Assembly (NCBI RefSeq): GCF_009827295.1
Contig: NZ_WTYD01000004.1
Coordinates: 13,779 to 77,778 of the forward strand
Reading direction: 5' to 3'
Length of the DNA stretch: 64,000 nucleotides
Source: Qipengyuania pelagi
Lineage (GTDB): Bacteria; Pseudomonadota; Alphaproteobacteria; Sphingomonadales; Sphingomonadaceae
A program made the translations under genes and the position numbers. The notes beneath the pieces are model-generated. The model was given only the letters and a program-made list of their open reading frames with translations, ran no database searches and was not told the DNA's origin. Of the stretch, positions 1 through 7,422 are shown piece by piece (positions within the stretch are counted from its first letter, which is position 1; each line of letters begins with the position of its first letter).

Positions 1-353
1 TATTCGGGGATGTCGGATTGTCGGCAGGTCACGGCATCGTACGCCGAAGTTATGATGCCTCGTTCTGTGACCAGACCCTGCCGCAAACTTTTCTTGTCGT
101 TCTGGAGATCCGTCAATCTCAAGACGATATCGCCGGGCTCGACGATCTGGTAGCCCTCATAGGATTCTGGGACGAGCCCTTCGCTGCTTTCGATGTCGCG
201 CCGCACTATCCGCCCATAGCTGAGCGACAACAGGTTCTTTTCTACCATGCCAGCGTTGAGGTTGCCCTTCTTCAGCCGGAGGACATGCTTGACCTTGGTG
301 ACTTCCCAATGAGACGGCGGTGCCTCCCCAAATACGGTTTCTTGCAACGTCAT
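1..353 (-). CDS. hsdS: Type I restriction-modification specificity subunit HsdS (partial, C-terminus outside window)
   Basis: About 117 codons are visible before the window edge. The product would recognise the target DNA sequence for the HsdM/HsdR complex. The start ATG at 353 overlaps the hsdM stop as ATGA, the normal arrangement for hsdM-hsdS. The protein opens MTLQETVFGEAPPSHWEVTK and continues through a stretch with the sequence NAGMVEKNLLSLSYG and then VEPGDIVLRLTDLQNDK, the pattern of the first target-recognition domain of HsdS (PxxW..., then PGDIV). The second recognition domain and hsdR, if present, lie to the left of the window. Confidence 0.85.
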   Translation of the reverse strand, partial: MTLQETVFGEAPPSHWEVTKVKHVLRLKKGNLNAGMVEKNLLSLSYGRIVRRDIESSEGLVPESYEGYQIVEPGDIVLRLTDLQNDKKSLRQGLVTERGIITSAYDAVTCRQSDIPE

Positions 354-2362
354 TTCGAGATCACCTTCGTCAGAAGTTCTGCGAGATTGTCTTCCATGGC
401 TGCTATGTTGGCATTCACGTCGGACAGGGTCGGCGGGCGTTCGAATTTGGCGAACAAGGTGTTGTAGGGAACGGAGTAGCCGAGGCGGCCGACTTTTTTG
501 TCGGTCCGATCGATGTATTTCGTGTCAACCCACGCGCCCGGAGCGAATGGCTCAACCTCTTCAGCAAAAAATTCTTCCCACTTCCTGTCGATCGGCACGC
601 GCTCGAAGTATTGCAGTAGCTTGTCGGGTTCGGGGTTCCCATTGCCGTTACGAATGACTTCCGCGCCAGGATCTAGCTCGCCGAAAGACTCTTCGATAGC
701 TGACCTGAGGGGGGCTGAAATCTTGAATCCTTTTTCGGACATCGTGCTTGCCACCTTGGCATGAAATGCGTTGCCGTCTGACCAGGTTTCGCCGAAGCTC
801 GGATCACCTAGGATGCTGAGCAACAGGTCTTTGACAGGCTGCTGCATGAGATTGAACGGCTTTGATTCGGAAAGACGAGTGATTCCACCCTCATCGACGC
901 GGAAACGCCGTCTCTTCGGTTGTTGAATTTTGATCAGCCGGTAGGCGAAGGACTTGACTGGAAATACCTCTGCGAAATGACTCCCTTCGGCAGAGAAGCC
1001 ATCGACGAACGCGTTGATAATCTTCGCTCGGGCATCATCTGTGATGAAGTTGGCTTTGTCACCTAGACTTTTTCTTAGAGGCTCGCAGAATTCTTCCGAA
1101 GATGCGTCGATGATCAGCACTTTATTGCGTTGAATGGTCGGCTTACGGTTGTTTAGTATCCAAATGAATGTCTGGATGCCGGTATTATAGAAAAGATCGG
1201 GCGGAAGAGCTATTATTGCGGTGACATAGTCTTTTTCGAACAGCCAGCGTCTGATTTCACTTTCACCAGAGCCGGCATCACCAGTCCCCATTGGAGCGCC
1301 GTTCATGACGATGCCGATCTGCGAGCCCTGCTCGTCGTCGCGCATCTTGGCGACCATGTGTTGCAGGAATAGCAACTGCCCGTCGGAGATGCGCGGAAGG
1401 CCAGCGCCGAAGCGTCCGTCGTCGCCCAATTCCTTCCACTCCTCCTTAACGGCGCCGGCCGACGCCTTCCAGTCGACGCCGTAGGGCGGATTGGACATCA
1501 TCCAGTGAAACTTCTGGCCGCGGTGCTGGTCATTGGCGAGCGTGTCGCCAAAGGCGATCTGCTCCGGGTCGTGACCGGTGATCAACATGTCCGAGCGGCA
1601 GATCGCGTAGGATTCCTTGTTCTGCTCCTGCCCGTAGAGTTCGACGCGCACGCCCTCGTTCATCGCCTTGATCTCGGCTTCGGCGATCGCGAGGATGCCG
1701 CCCGTGCCACACGCCGGATCGTAGACGGTGCGGATGAGACCGCGACCGGTGAGCGCCTTGTCGTTGGCGATGAGCAGGTCGACGATCAGATGGACGACCT
1801 CGCGCGGCGTGAAGTGTTCGCCGGCCGTCTCGTTCGACTGCTCCGAGAAGCGACGGATCAGCTCCTCGAAGACGTATCCCATCTCGAGGTTGGACACCTC
1901 GGACGGGCTCAGGTCGACGTCGGTGAACTGCTCGAACACGTCCCACAGGATGTCGTGGTCCTTCAGTTCCTTAAGCTGCTCGAGGAACTTGAACTTGTCG
2001 ATGAAGATGTCGCGCATGTTGGCCGAGAAGCCCGTGATGTAGGCGACGAGGTTGTCGTGCAGATCAGCCGGGTTCTGACCCTTGATCTTGGCGAACGTGA
2101 GGGGTGACAGGTTGTAGACCTTCCCCGCCTTGGCGACGTCGAAGAGCAGCAGATCGCGTGTGTCCTCGTCGATGCCTTCGGGCAGGGAGTCCGCCATCTC
2201 GATGGTCGCGTCCTGCGTCGCCGAGAGCAGACAGTCGAGGCGGCGCAGGACAAAGAACGGCAGGATGACCTTGCCGTAGTCATGCGCCTTGAACTTCCCC
2301 CTGAGCGTGTCTGCGGTGCCCCAGATGAAGTTCGCGAGTTCGCGGACCTTGTTGTTCTGCAT
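350..2362 (-). CDS. hsdM: Type I restriction-modification DNA methyltransferase subunit HsdM (N6-adenine)
   Basis: A 670-residue protein that methylates adenine in the site chosen by HsdS. The N-terminal HsdM helical domain (MQNNKVRELANFIWGTADTL) is followed by the N6-methyltransferase fold with the S-adenosylmethionine motif DPACGTGG at about residues 215-222 and the catalytic NPPYG at about 291-295. The frame is open further upstream, but the start at 2362 is preferred because the family begins with this helical domain and GGGAAAG lies just ahead of it. The C-terminal extension of roughly 200 residues is longer than in the classic 520-residue EcoKI-type subunit and fits the longer M-subunit class. 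Coupled to hsdS by ATGA. Confidence 0.9.
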   Translation of the reverse strand: MQNNKVRELANFIWGTADTLRGKFKAHDYGKVILPFFVLRRLDCLLSATQDATIEMADSLPEGIDEDTRDLLLFDVAKAGKVYNLSPLTFAKIKGQNPADLHDNLVAYITGFSANMRDIFIDKFKFLEQLKELKDHDILWDVFEQFTDVDLSPSEVSNLEMGYVFEELIRRFSEQSNETAGEHFTPREVVHLIVDLLIANDKALTGRGLIRTVYDPACGTGGILAIAEAEIKAMNEGVRVELYGQEQNKESYAICRSDMLITGHDPEQIAFGDTLANDQHRGQKFHWMMSNPPYGVDWKASAGAVKEEWKELGDDGRFGAGLPRISDGQLLFLQHMVAKMRDDEQGSQIGIVMNGAPMGTGDAGSGESEIRRWLFEKDYVTAIIALPPDLFYNTGIQTFIWILNNRKPTIQRNKVLIIDASSEEFCEPLRKSLGDKANFITDDARAKIINAFVDGFSAEGSHFAEVFPVKSFAYRLIKIQQPKRRRFRVDEGGITRLSESKPFNLMQQPVKDLLLSILGDPSFGETWSDGNAFHAKVASTMSEKGFKISAPLRSAIEESFGELDPGAEVIRNGNGNPEPDKLLQYFERVPIDRKWEEFFAEEVEPFAPGAWVDTKYIDRTDKKVGRLGYSVPYNTLFAKFERPPTLSDVNANIAAMEDNLAELLTKVISK

Positions 2363-2681
2363 CGAAGTCTTTCCCTGATTTGGGGAGCTTATAGGATGCG
2401 TGGTGCGTGACAGCCAAGCACGGCTTTCGGCGCCGCGCTCGCGGCGTCCGGAGGCTTTCTCCGACATTAGGTTCTCCGATTATCATTAAGATGGTGACGG
2501 CTGCTATCGTCAGAGCCGATCGTGCCTGCTTCCGAGGGTGCAGGTTCAGATCATCGCGGGTGCGTCTTTCTCACCCGATGAAGACCAATGGACGATTTGG
2601 AGACCATGCGGTGTCTGACCATTTCGTATTCGACATGAGCGATTAACACGATGTTAGCTATGTTGGCTCAAGGCATGACGA
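2363..2681. other. Intergenic region between divergent hsdM and the two-TM protein gene
   Basis: About 320 bases with no convincing gene. Besides the hsdM promoter candidate it holds a small hairpin (CGGGTG at 2557-2562 pairing with CACCCG at 2572-2577) without a T-run. Short open frames here have no ribosome binding site or recognisable product. Confidence 0.4.
2388..2417 (-). promoter_or_regulatory. Possible sigma-70 promoter of hsdM
   Basis: On the minus strand TTGGCT (2417-2412) and TATAAG (2393-2388) are separated by 18 bases, placing the transcript start about 20 bases ahead of the hsdM ATG at 2362. Assigned by eye. Confidence 0.35.
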
Positions 2682-3563
2682 ATGCCGAAGATGCTCAGCG
2701 AAGATATGAAATGGATGCGTGATCACCCGCTGGTCACGGGACTGATCATCCTGTTCGTCATCGTGTCCGCATGGCTTTTCTGGGGTGCGACTTCCTCGAC
2801 CGATCAAGCGTATGATAGGATGGCAGCTTCCAGGCACACCGCCTTGGATGAGCCGTCACAGGTTCTGGAAGCCGACGACGCCGAACGCCAGATCAAAGAA
2901 CGCCGCAAGGCCTACGTTCGTTATGACGCCTCCCAAGATCGCGTCATACTCCCACCGTCGCGTGAGGAGCGCCTCGCGACCGATAGTAGCCCATCCGAAC
3001 AGGAATGGGCCGATCGTCAGTCCGAATATGAAGGCCGCACTTGTCAGGACGCTCCACTGGATGCGGAATATTCCGATCTTTGTGCGCAATGGGCGAGTGT
3101 CTCCGCCACCCGATATGGAAATAGGATCGGAGCCGAGAACTACCGTGTATCCTCCTTCGCCGCGATCGTCAGTGGCCTGGCGCTCATCGCTACCGTGCTG
3201 GCCGTGGCTATCGCGGCTCTGGCCGCCCGGGACGCGAGCAAGGCCGTCAAGTTGATGAAGGAGGGAATGGTTCCGTTCCTTACCGTGCGCCCTGGTGGTA
3301 TATCTGGTGTCGGTAAGATGAAGCTGATCAACGCCGGCACGGGAGTCGCGACCGGAGCTTTCGTCAAGGTTGGGAATGCGGAACTGCCCTTGCGCCGCCG
3401 CGTCCTGCAGGCTGGGGAAGAATTCCAGATTACTCACTCGGCGATAGCCGCCACGAACGGGGAACTGCAGGTCGTTCTGCGATACAATGACGGATCCGGC
3501 GAGGGCATCGAGCGCCGAGAACGCTTTCGGCACGCTTCTGGAAAATGGGTCCAGATCGATTGA
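2682..3563 (+). CDS. Hypothetical protein with two transmembrane segments
   Basis: A 293-residue protein I do not recognise. The first hydrophobic helix spans about residues 16-35, a charged region of about 120 residues follows with two cysteines (121, 134), and a second, longer hydrophobic segment lies at about 157-183. The remaining about 110 residues (from DASKAVKLMKEGMVPFLTV) look like a beta-rich domain. The first helix being so close to the N-terminus suggests both soluble parts are either outside or inside depending on topology, which cannot be decided here. The start at 2682 has AAGG eight bases upstream; ATGs at 2691 and 2706 are alternatives. It is an island passenger between hsdM and a transposase, so a defence or island-maintenance role is possible but unsupported. 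Confidence 0.6.
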   Translation: MPKMLSEDMKWMRDHPLVTGLIILFVIVSAWLFWGATSSTDQAYDRMAASRHTALDEPSQVLEADDAERQIKERRKAYVRYDASQDRVILPPSREERLATDSSPSEQEWADRQSEYEGRTCQDAPLDAEYSDLCAQWASVSATRYGNRIGAENYRVSSFAAIVSGLALIATVLAVAIAALAARDASKAVKLMKEGMVPFLTVRPGGISGVGKMKLINAGTGVATGAFVKVGNAELPLRRRVLQAGEEFQITHSAIAATNGELQVVLRYNDGSGEGIERRERFRHASGKWVQID

Positions 3564-3623
3564 TGCGTTTGCCGAAATAGCGGGCGTCAATGTAAGCAGC
3601 AGAGCAACAATTAACTTTTCCAT
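3564..3623 (-). pseudogene. 5' remnant of a gene for an exported protein (signal peptide only)
   Basis: On the minus strand an ATG at 3623 is preceded by a perfect AAGGAG and followed by a textbook signal peptide, MEKLIVALLLTLTPAISANA. Beyond about residue 28 the frame simply runs antisense through the two-TM protein gene and its composition stops looking like protein. The likeliest reading is the front end of a gene whose body was lost when island fragments were joined near 3560. Confidence 0.3.
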
Positions 3624-3685
3624 ATCTCTTCTCCTTCCGGTGGTCGCCCACCGTCGGGATCCAGAAATGTGGCCCTAGTGGGCTG

Positions 3686-4759
3686 TCAGTCGTCGTTGTC
3701 GTTAATGCCGAGAGCTCTCAGCACGTCGTGATTGCGATCGTTCTCGCGCCGTGGCCCCGATGCCTGCCAATAGCCGGCGAAGGTTCGCGAGGGCGGCAGG
3801 CCCATTGCGGCGCGGATCAGCTTCTGTACCTTGGAGCGGTCGTCCAGCCGCCTGTTTTCTTCCCGCCAGGCACCGTCGGCGGCGTAGAAATCGAGATAGT
3901 CGCCGGCGATATGATGATGGACACCGATCTCGGCCCGTCTCATCCGGGAGAATGCGCTCTCGGCACCATTGGTGTGGAAACCCTCGTCGGTGCAGAATTC
4001 CTTCTTGTGGTTTACACGCTGCAGGCTGTGGCTGGCGTAGAGCGGCTCCCATCCCGATCCCTCGTCGGCGAGGATAGTCGCGCTGCGATCGACGCTTTCG
4101 GTGATCCAGGACACGGCCTGCCTTTCGCTCTTGAACGTGCGCGTCAGGAGGCGTCCCTGACCGCCGCGTTCGCGTAGCAGCACGACGCATTGGCGCTTGC
4201 GTCCATTGACGGGGATCCGCCGACGGTCGATGCGCTCGTCCTTCTTGTTGGCCTGCTTGAGATAGCCGCCGAAGTAGGCACCGTCGATCTCGACCTCGCC
4301 CACGAGGTGAACGTCCTCCTGATCGAGGAACATGACCTCCCGGAGCTTGTCGGTCAGCACCCAGACGGTCTTGTAGTCATGATCGTAGTCGTGGGACAGC
4401 CAGATCGAGGCCGCGCCCTTGGCGTGGACCGCCATGGCTCGCACGATGAACATGAGTTCCAGATAGGTGATCCGCTTGTGGGCGAACATCGTCCCGCTCG
4501 TGATCGAGAAGAACTTGTGACACTCCGGGTTGGCGCATTTGTATCGCTTCTGCGACTTGATGTTGTAGATCCGCTGGGAACCGCAGTCGGGGCAGGTCGG
4601 ATTTCCATCAGGCCATCGCGCGCGAAGAAAGAACTCCCGGCAACCATCTTCGCCCATCTTGAAGACGTCGTGGATGCTCAGCGTGCGGCTCGCAGGGTTT
4701 TTCAGCCAATGGAGGCCCTGCTTCTTGCGCTTGAATGATTTGGTTGCACGAGTGGCCAT
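3686..4759 (-). CDS. IS1595-family (ISXO2-like) transposase
   Basis: A 357-residue protein with an N-terminal zinc ribbon (Cys56, Cys59, Cys75, Cys80) and an ISXO2-type catalytic domain. Candidate catalytic residues are Asp159 in VEIDGAYFGG, Asp232 in ILADEG and the Asn264/Glu267 pair in HTNGAESAFSRMRR, the usual NG.ES signature after the second Asp; the GVHHHIAGDYLDFYAADGAWREENRR segment, with its R..N/E-N-R end, also fits the family. The frame appears intact. I found no inverted repeats immediately outside it, so it may be an immobile or domesticated copy. It is divergent from the DUF6471 gene and shares a palindrome-bearing control region with it. Confidence 0.85.
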   Translation of the reverse strand: MATRATKSFKRKKQGLHWLKNPASRTLSIHDVFKMGEDGCREFFLRARWPDGNPTCPDCGSQRIYNIKSQKRYKCANPECHKFFSITSGTMFAHKRITYLELMFIVRAMAVHAKGAASIWLSHDYDHDYKTVWVLTDKLREVMFLDQEDVHLVGEVEIDGAYFGGYLKQANKKDERIDRRRIPVNGRKRQCVVLLRERGGQGRLLTRTFKSERQAVSWITESVDRSATILADEGSGWEPLYASHSLQRVNHKKEFCTDEGFHTNGAESAFSRMRRAEIGVHHHIAGDYLDFYAADGAWREENRRLDDRSKVQKLIRAAMGLPPSRTFAGYWQASGPRRENDRNHDVLRALGINDNDD

Positions 4760-4760
4760 T

Positions 4761-4821
4761 GAGGTGTCATATACGACACCTCACACGACTATTCAATCTT
4801 AAAGTGCCGTATGCGACACCT
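4761..4821. promoter_or_regulatory. Paired palindromic operators between transposase and DUF6471 genes
   Basis: Site 1 is a perfect inverted repeat, GAGGTGTC (4761-4768) and GACACCTC (4775-4782) around ATATAC. Site 2 at 4803-4820, AGTGCCGTATGCGACACC, is a diverged copy of GGTGTCATATACGACACC at 4763-4780. The copies are exactly 40 bp apart, about four helical turns. Site 1 lies directly against the transposase start codon, so a bound protein would block its expression; the DUF6471 protein is the obvious candidate binder, by inference. Confidence 0.6.
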
Positions 4822-4859
4822 GAGTTGCCGAATTCGCCTCCAGATCCTATAACCGACTC

Positions 4860-5171
4860 ATGACACAGGCATGTGATGATGAATGGGAGCAGCTGGCGCG
4901 TAATCTGATTCGTGGCCAGTTGATGACGCGCGGGATGTCCTATGCCGCGCTCAGGGACGCTCTAGCCGGGATCGGCGTCGAGGACACCGAGGGTGCCATC
5001 AAGAGCAAGATGAGCCGCGGCAGGTTCAGCGCCGTGTTCTTCCTGCAGTGCATGACAGCGATCGGCGTGGATTGGCTTCAGTTGCCGGGTGCTCCGGATG
5101 GTCCCGGCGCGTTCGCGATTGGCAAGCATGGCGCACAGGCATTGGCGAAAAAATCACCAGGAGAAAATTAA
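4860..5171 (+). CDS. DUF6471 domain protein, probable small DNA-binding regulator
   Basis: A 103-residue protein nearly filled by a DUF6471 domain: LARNLIRGQLMTRGMSYAAL, then the IGVEDTEGAIKSKMSRGRFS core and FFLQCMTAIGVDWLQLP. The helix pattern (LxxxLxxxG...xKxSRGxFSxxFLLQCLxAIG) resembles a lambda-repressor-like helix-turn-helix, which is my reading rather than an established function. It is divergent from the transposase gene with two matching palindromes between them, which suggests it represses the transposase or itself. The start at 4860 is the first ATG after the operators. Confidence 0.65.
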   Translation: MTQACDDEWEQLARNLIRGQLMTRGMSYAALRDALAGIGVEDTEGAIKSKMSRGRFSAVFFLQCMTAIGVDWLQLPGAPDGPGAFAIGKHGAQALAKKSPGEN

Positions 5172-5321
5172 GAAGCGGGAATGCCCGCGAGAATCTACAG
5201 GGGTCGGGTCGCCCACGCTCGTAAATGTGCTCCCAATAGGTCGATCTATATCTGATTCGGAAGGCACATTCCTGATAGAAATCAGACTCCTACCTCAGAT
5301 TTGGTGCAATAACTCCGCCAT
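5172..5321. other. Island end sequence before the comM junction
   Basis: About 150 bases of lower GC without a gene. CTGAT recurs: at 5252-5256 and in the small palindrome CTGAT-AGAA-ATCAG (5272-5285), with a related TCAGAT near 5295. These could be parts of a transposon end, but no clear terminal repeat was found. Confidence 0.3.
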
Positions 5322-5925
5322 ACCGGAATTCCAGCGGCCCGTGCTCGATTCGCTCAGGCAGCCGCTCGAGACGGGCAAGGTCGATGTCGCGCGCGCCAAT
5401 GCGCATGTCAGCTTTCCCGCGCGCGTTCAGCTGGTCGCGGCGATGAATCCGTGCCGCTGCGGCCATCTCGGCGATCCGGCGCTCGCCTGTTCGCGCGCGC
5501 CGCGCTGCGCCGCCGATTACCAGTCGCGCGTGTCCGGGCCGATGCTCGACCGGATCGATCTGCATGTCGAGGTCGATCCGGTCAGCGCGGCCGATCTCGC
5601 CCTTCCCCCGCCCGCCGAAGGCAGCGCTGAGGTCGCCGCACGCGTGCGCCGCGCGCGCGAACGCCAGACGGCGCGGTTCGCCGAGAGCGGCGCGCGCAGC
5701 AATGCCGAGCTGGATGGCGATGCCCTCGACCGCTTCGCGGAACCGGACGAGGCGGGGCGCAAGCTGCTGATGCAGGCGGCGGACGCGATGCGGCTGTCGG
5801 CGCGCGGCTATGTCAGGATGTTGCGCGTGGCGCGCACGGTCGCCGATCTGGCCGGAGCGGACGAGGTGGGCCGCATCCATATCGCCGAAGCGCTCAGCTA
5901 TCGCCGACAGGCCCCCCGCGCCTAG
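5322..5925 (+). pseudogene. comM: comM (YifB-type Mg-chelatase-like AAA+ helicase), 5'-truncated
   Basis: ComM is a hexameric helicase that helps integrate DNA taken up by transformation; the family is about 500 residues. Here only about the last 200 codons survive. Homology starts abruptly at PEFQRPVLDSLRQPLETGKV, where an intact protein would have the preceding Walker B segment FLDEL. The retained part includes VAAMNPCRCGHLGDP with the cysteine cluster, RVSGPMLDRIDLHVEV and the C-terminal lid domain ending RIHIAEALSYRR. The Walker A half is missing, so it cannot be functional as it stands. The frame is open upstream into island DNA, but that part (5089-5321) is not ComM. Confidence 0.85.
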
Positions 5926-5941
5926 CCTGCCCTTCGCTTCG

Positions 5942-6199
5942 TTATTGCGCGTAGGGCGTATTCTCGACCAGTTTGCGCGTGTAATCGGGCGCGCCGTCGT
6001 TCCACCAGACGGGGCCGCGTTCGCCCAGAGCGACCTTGGCTTCATGGACTGCGGCACGTGCCGTCTTCTCGGCCTCAGCATCGTCGGCGCGCTTGGCGGC
6101 AGCGACGGCGCGGCGGGCATCCATCAGGGCGTCGACCCAGCGTTGGCGCTCTTCCTCGCCCAGGGACGGGTCGGTGGCGCGCCACAATCGCCCGCGCAC
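5942..6199 (-). CDS. Conserved hypothetical protein of Sphingomonadales
   Basis: A small soluble helical protein that opens VRGRLWRATDP and ends GPVWWNDGAPDYTRKLVENTPYAQ, a pattern I have seen conserved in small proteins of this order; its function is unknown. The listed start is the GTG at 6199. The in-frame sequence upstream (ERTSDGRYIIV) also looks family-like, but no ATG, GTG or TTG precedes it before the HxlR stop, so the true start is unclear. It lies about 70 bases downstream of the HxlR regulator on the same strand. Confidence 0.6.
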   Translation of the reverse strand: MRGRLWRATDPSLGEEERQRWVDALMDARRAVAAAKRADDAEAEKTARAAVHEAKVALGERGPVWWNDGAPDYTRKLVENTPYAQ

Positions 6200-6267
6200 G
6201 ATGATGTAGCGGCCATCGGACGTTCGCTCCGGGCCATCTGACGGCGTGTCGGATGGCGTTTCCCGCC

Positions 6268-6813
6268 TCAGGCCGCGCCTTTCAGATCTTCGAAATGGGC
6301 CCTATCGCCCCGCGCCACCGTCCCCTTGGATTTCGCCTGCGAGCCATCGGCGCGCTTGCCGACATTCGCCCGCTCGACCAGAGCCAGATCCTCCGGCCCG
6401 AGAATGCGGCCCTCCTGCGAAAGGATCGAGACCGGACCGATCGGCAGGCGATCCCGCTCGTCGACGAGGACCGGGTTCTCGACCACTTCGGCCCCGTATT
6501 TCTGGCCCCATTGGCGCAGCGCGATCATCGCCGGCAGCAGGTCCATACCCTTTTCGGTCAACCGATATTCGATCTTGCGCCGGTCTTCCGCCATCGGCTG
6601 ACGTTCGAGGATGCCGTGTTCGACCAACCTGCCGAGCCGGTTGGACAGGATGTTGCGGGCGATACCCAGCTCGCTCAGGAATTCCTCGAAATGATGCAGG
6701 CCGTTGAAGCTCGCGCGCAGGATCATGAAGCTCCATCGCTCGCCCATGACTTCCAGCGCCATGGGCAGGCCGCATTCGGTCAGTTCGCGCAAGGGTTCCC
6801 GAATTTCGCCCAT
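6268..6813 (-). CDS. HxlR-family winged-helix transcriptional regulator
   Basis: A 181-residue regulator. The HxlR DNA-binding domain fills the first about 105 residues, including LPMALEVMGERWSFMILRA and the recognition region FEEFLSELGIARNILSNRLG followed by the wing RRKIEYRLTEKG. About 70 C-terminal residues extend beyond it with no domain I can name. The start at 6813 is preferred over upstream ATGs because GAGG lies six bases before it and the family starts just ahead of this helix. It is divergent from the CC_3452-type gene; the operator cluster between them probably mediates autoregulation and control of that gene. Confidence 0.85.
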   Translation of the reverse strand: MGEIREPLRELTECGLPMALEVMGERWSFMILRASFNGLHHFEEFLSELGIARNILSNRLGRLVEHGILERQPMAEDRRKIEYRLTEKGMDLLPAMIALRQWGQKYGAEVVENPVLVDERDRLPIGPVSILSQEGRILGPEDLALVERANVGKRADGSQAKSKGTVARGDRAHFEDLKGAA

Positions 6814-6883
6814 AGTGTCCTCGATCCGCTTGACAGCAAACACCTGTCCTAGCCCCGTTTCGCGCCGACGCAAAACGATCACA

Positions 6884-6958
6884 TATTTCCAGTTGCAATT
6901 CGCAACCTTTCATTTTAGGTAGCGATTCGCAACTAGTTGCATATTGCAACTGGAAATA
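6884..6958. promoter_or_regulatory. Operator cluster for the HxlR regulator
   Basis: Three GTTGC-type palindromes are stacked in 60 bases: GTTGC-AATTC-GCAAC (6892-6906), GCAACTAGTTGC (6929-6940) and TTGCA-TAT-TGCAA (6937-6949). In addition TATTTCCAGTTGCAAT (6884-6899) is repeated in perfect inversion as ATTGCAACTGGAAATA (6943-6958). HxlR proteins bind palindromes as dimers, so the sites fit the adjacent regulator; assignment is by position. Confidence 0.65.
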
Positions 6959-6971
6959 AAGGACCACTCTC

Positions 6972-7334
6972 ATGGCTCAGATCGCTTCCCGCTCGAATCG
7001 GTTCGGCTTCGACACCGGTGCTCGTCTCACCGCCGCCACGCTGGCGCTCGGTTACACCTTCGCTGCTTTCGGTGCCGTGCTCTCGCCCGCGCCTGCCGCT
7101 GCCCAGTCTGGCGGCTTCTACGTCGCCGAGCTGGTCCAGCCGACCGAGGAAACGCGCACAGTCGCGAGCGGGGTTGCCTGGCGCTGTGCCGGATCGACCT
7201 GCGCGGCGCCCAAGGCGGCAAGCCGCCCTCTACGCGTCTGCCGCGAATTGCAGCGCAAGGTCGGCCCGGTCGCCAGCTTCACCGCCCATGGCGAAGCGCT
7301 CGATGCCGAGGATCTCGCCCGCTGCAACGGCTGA
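6972..7334 (+). CDS. CC_3452-family secreted protein
   Basis: A 120-residue exported protein. A long signal sequence ends near residue 44 (APAAAQS), and the mature part of about 75 residues has the family pattern FYVAEL, SGVAWRCAGSTCAAP, RPLRVCRELQRKVG and a final ARCNG, with four cysteines that probably form two disulfides outside the cytoplasm. The function of the family is unknown. It is divergent from the HxlR gene across the operator cluster, and AAAGGA precedes the start; its expression probably responds to whatever the HxlR protein senses. Confidence 0.7.
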   Translation: MAQIASRSNRFGFDTGARLTAATLALGYTFAAFGAVLSPAPAAAQSGGFYVAELVQPTEETRTVASGVAWRCAGSTCAAPKAASRPLRVCRELQRKVGPVASFTAHGEALDAEDLARCNG

Positions 7335-7385
7335 TCCGCCACGCTTTACGAAACCCGCCCCCTCTCCATCGGGCGCGAAACCTGG

Positions 7386-7422
7386 CCCCGGCACTCCTCT
7401 CGTGAGGCGCCGGGGTCTCTTT
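7386..7422 (+). terminator. Rho-independent terminator of the CC_3452-type gene
   Basis: CCCCGGC (7386-7392) pairs with GCCGGGG (7409-7415), with extra CTC/GAG pairing inside, followed by TCTCTTTA. It abuts the stop of the convergent HAD gene. Confidence 0.65.

Larger units (their letters stand above)
1..5321. mobile_element. Genomic island remnant interrupting comM (left boundary outside window)
   Basis: The block carries restriction-modification genes, a transposase, a DUF6471 gene and an unrecognised membrane protein, and it ends where the comM reading frame begins in mid-protein (near 5322). Codon use and base composition in the hsd and membrane-protein part are less GC-biased than to the right. 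I could not find terminal inverted repeats or a target-site duplication, so the element class is unknown and the outer limit is inferred only from the broken comM. comM is an established insertion target of AbaR/Tn7-like islands in Acinetobacter; whether this is the same mechanism is inference. Confidence 0.5.

Noticed and set aside
2856..3623. 255-codon minus-strand gene with signal peptide
   Set aside because: Only the first about 28 residues look like protein; the rest is antisense to a frame with convincing transmembrane helices. Kept only as a 5' remnant.
3640..5321. Terminal inverted repeats of an IS1595 element
   Set aside because: GGCCC-TAGT-GGGC near 3670 is only a local hairpin; no matching copy was found beyond the transposase or the DUF6471 gene.
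5089..5925. Intact 278-residue comM-like gene
   Set aside because: The first about 77 codons are island sequence overlapping the DUF6471 gene and carry no ComM homology.
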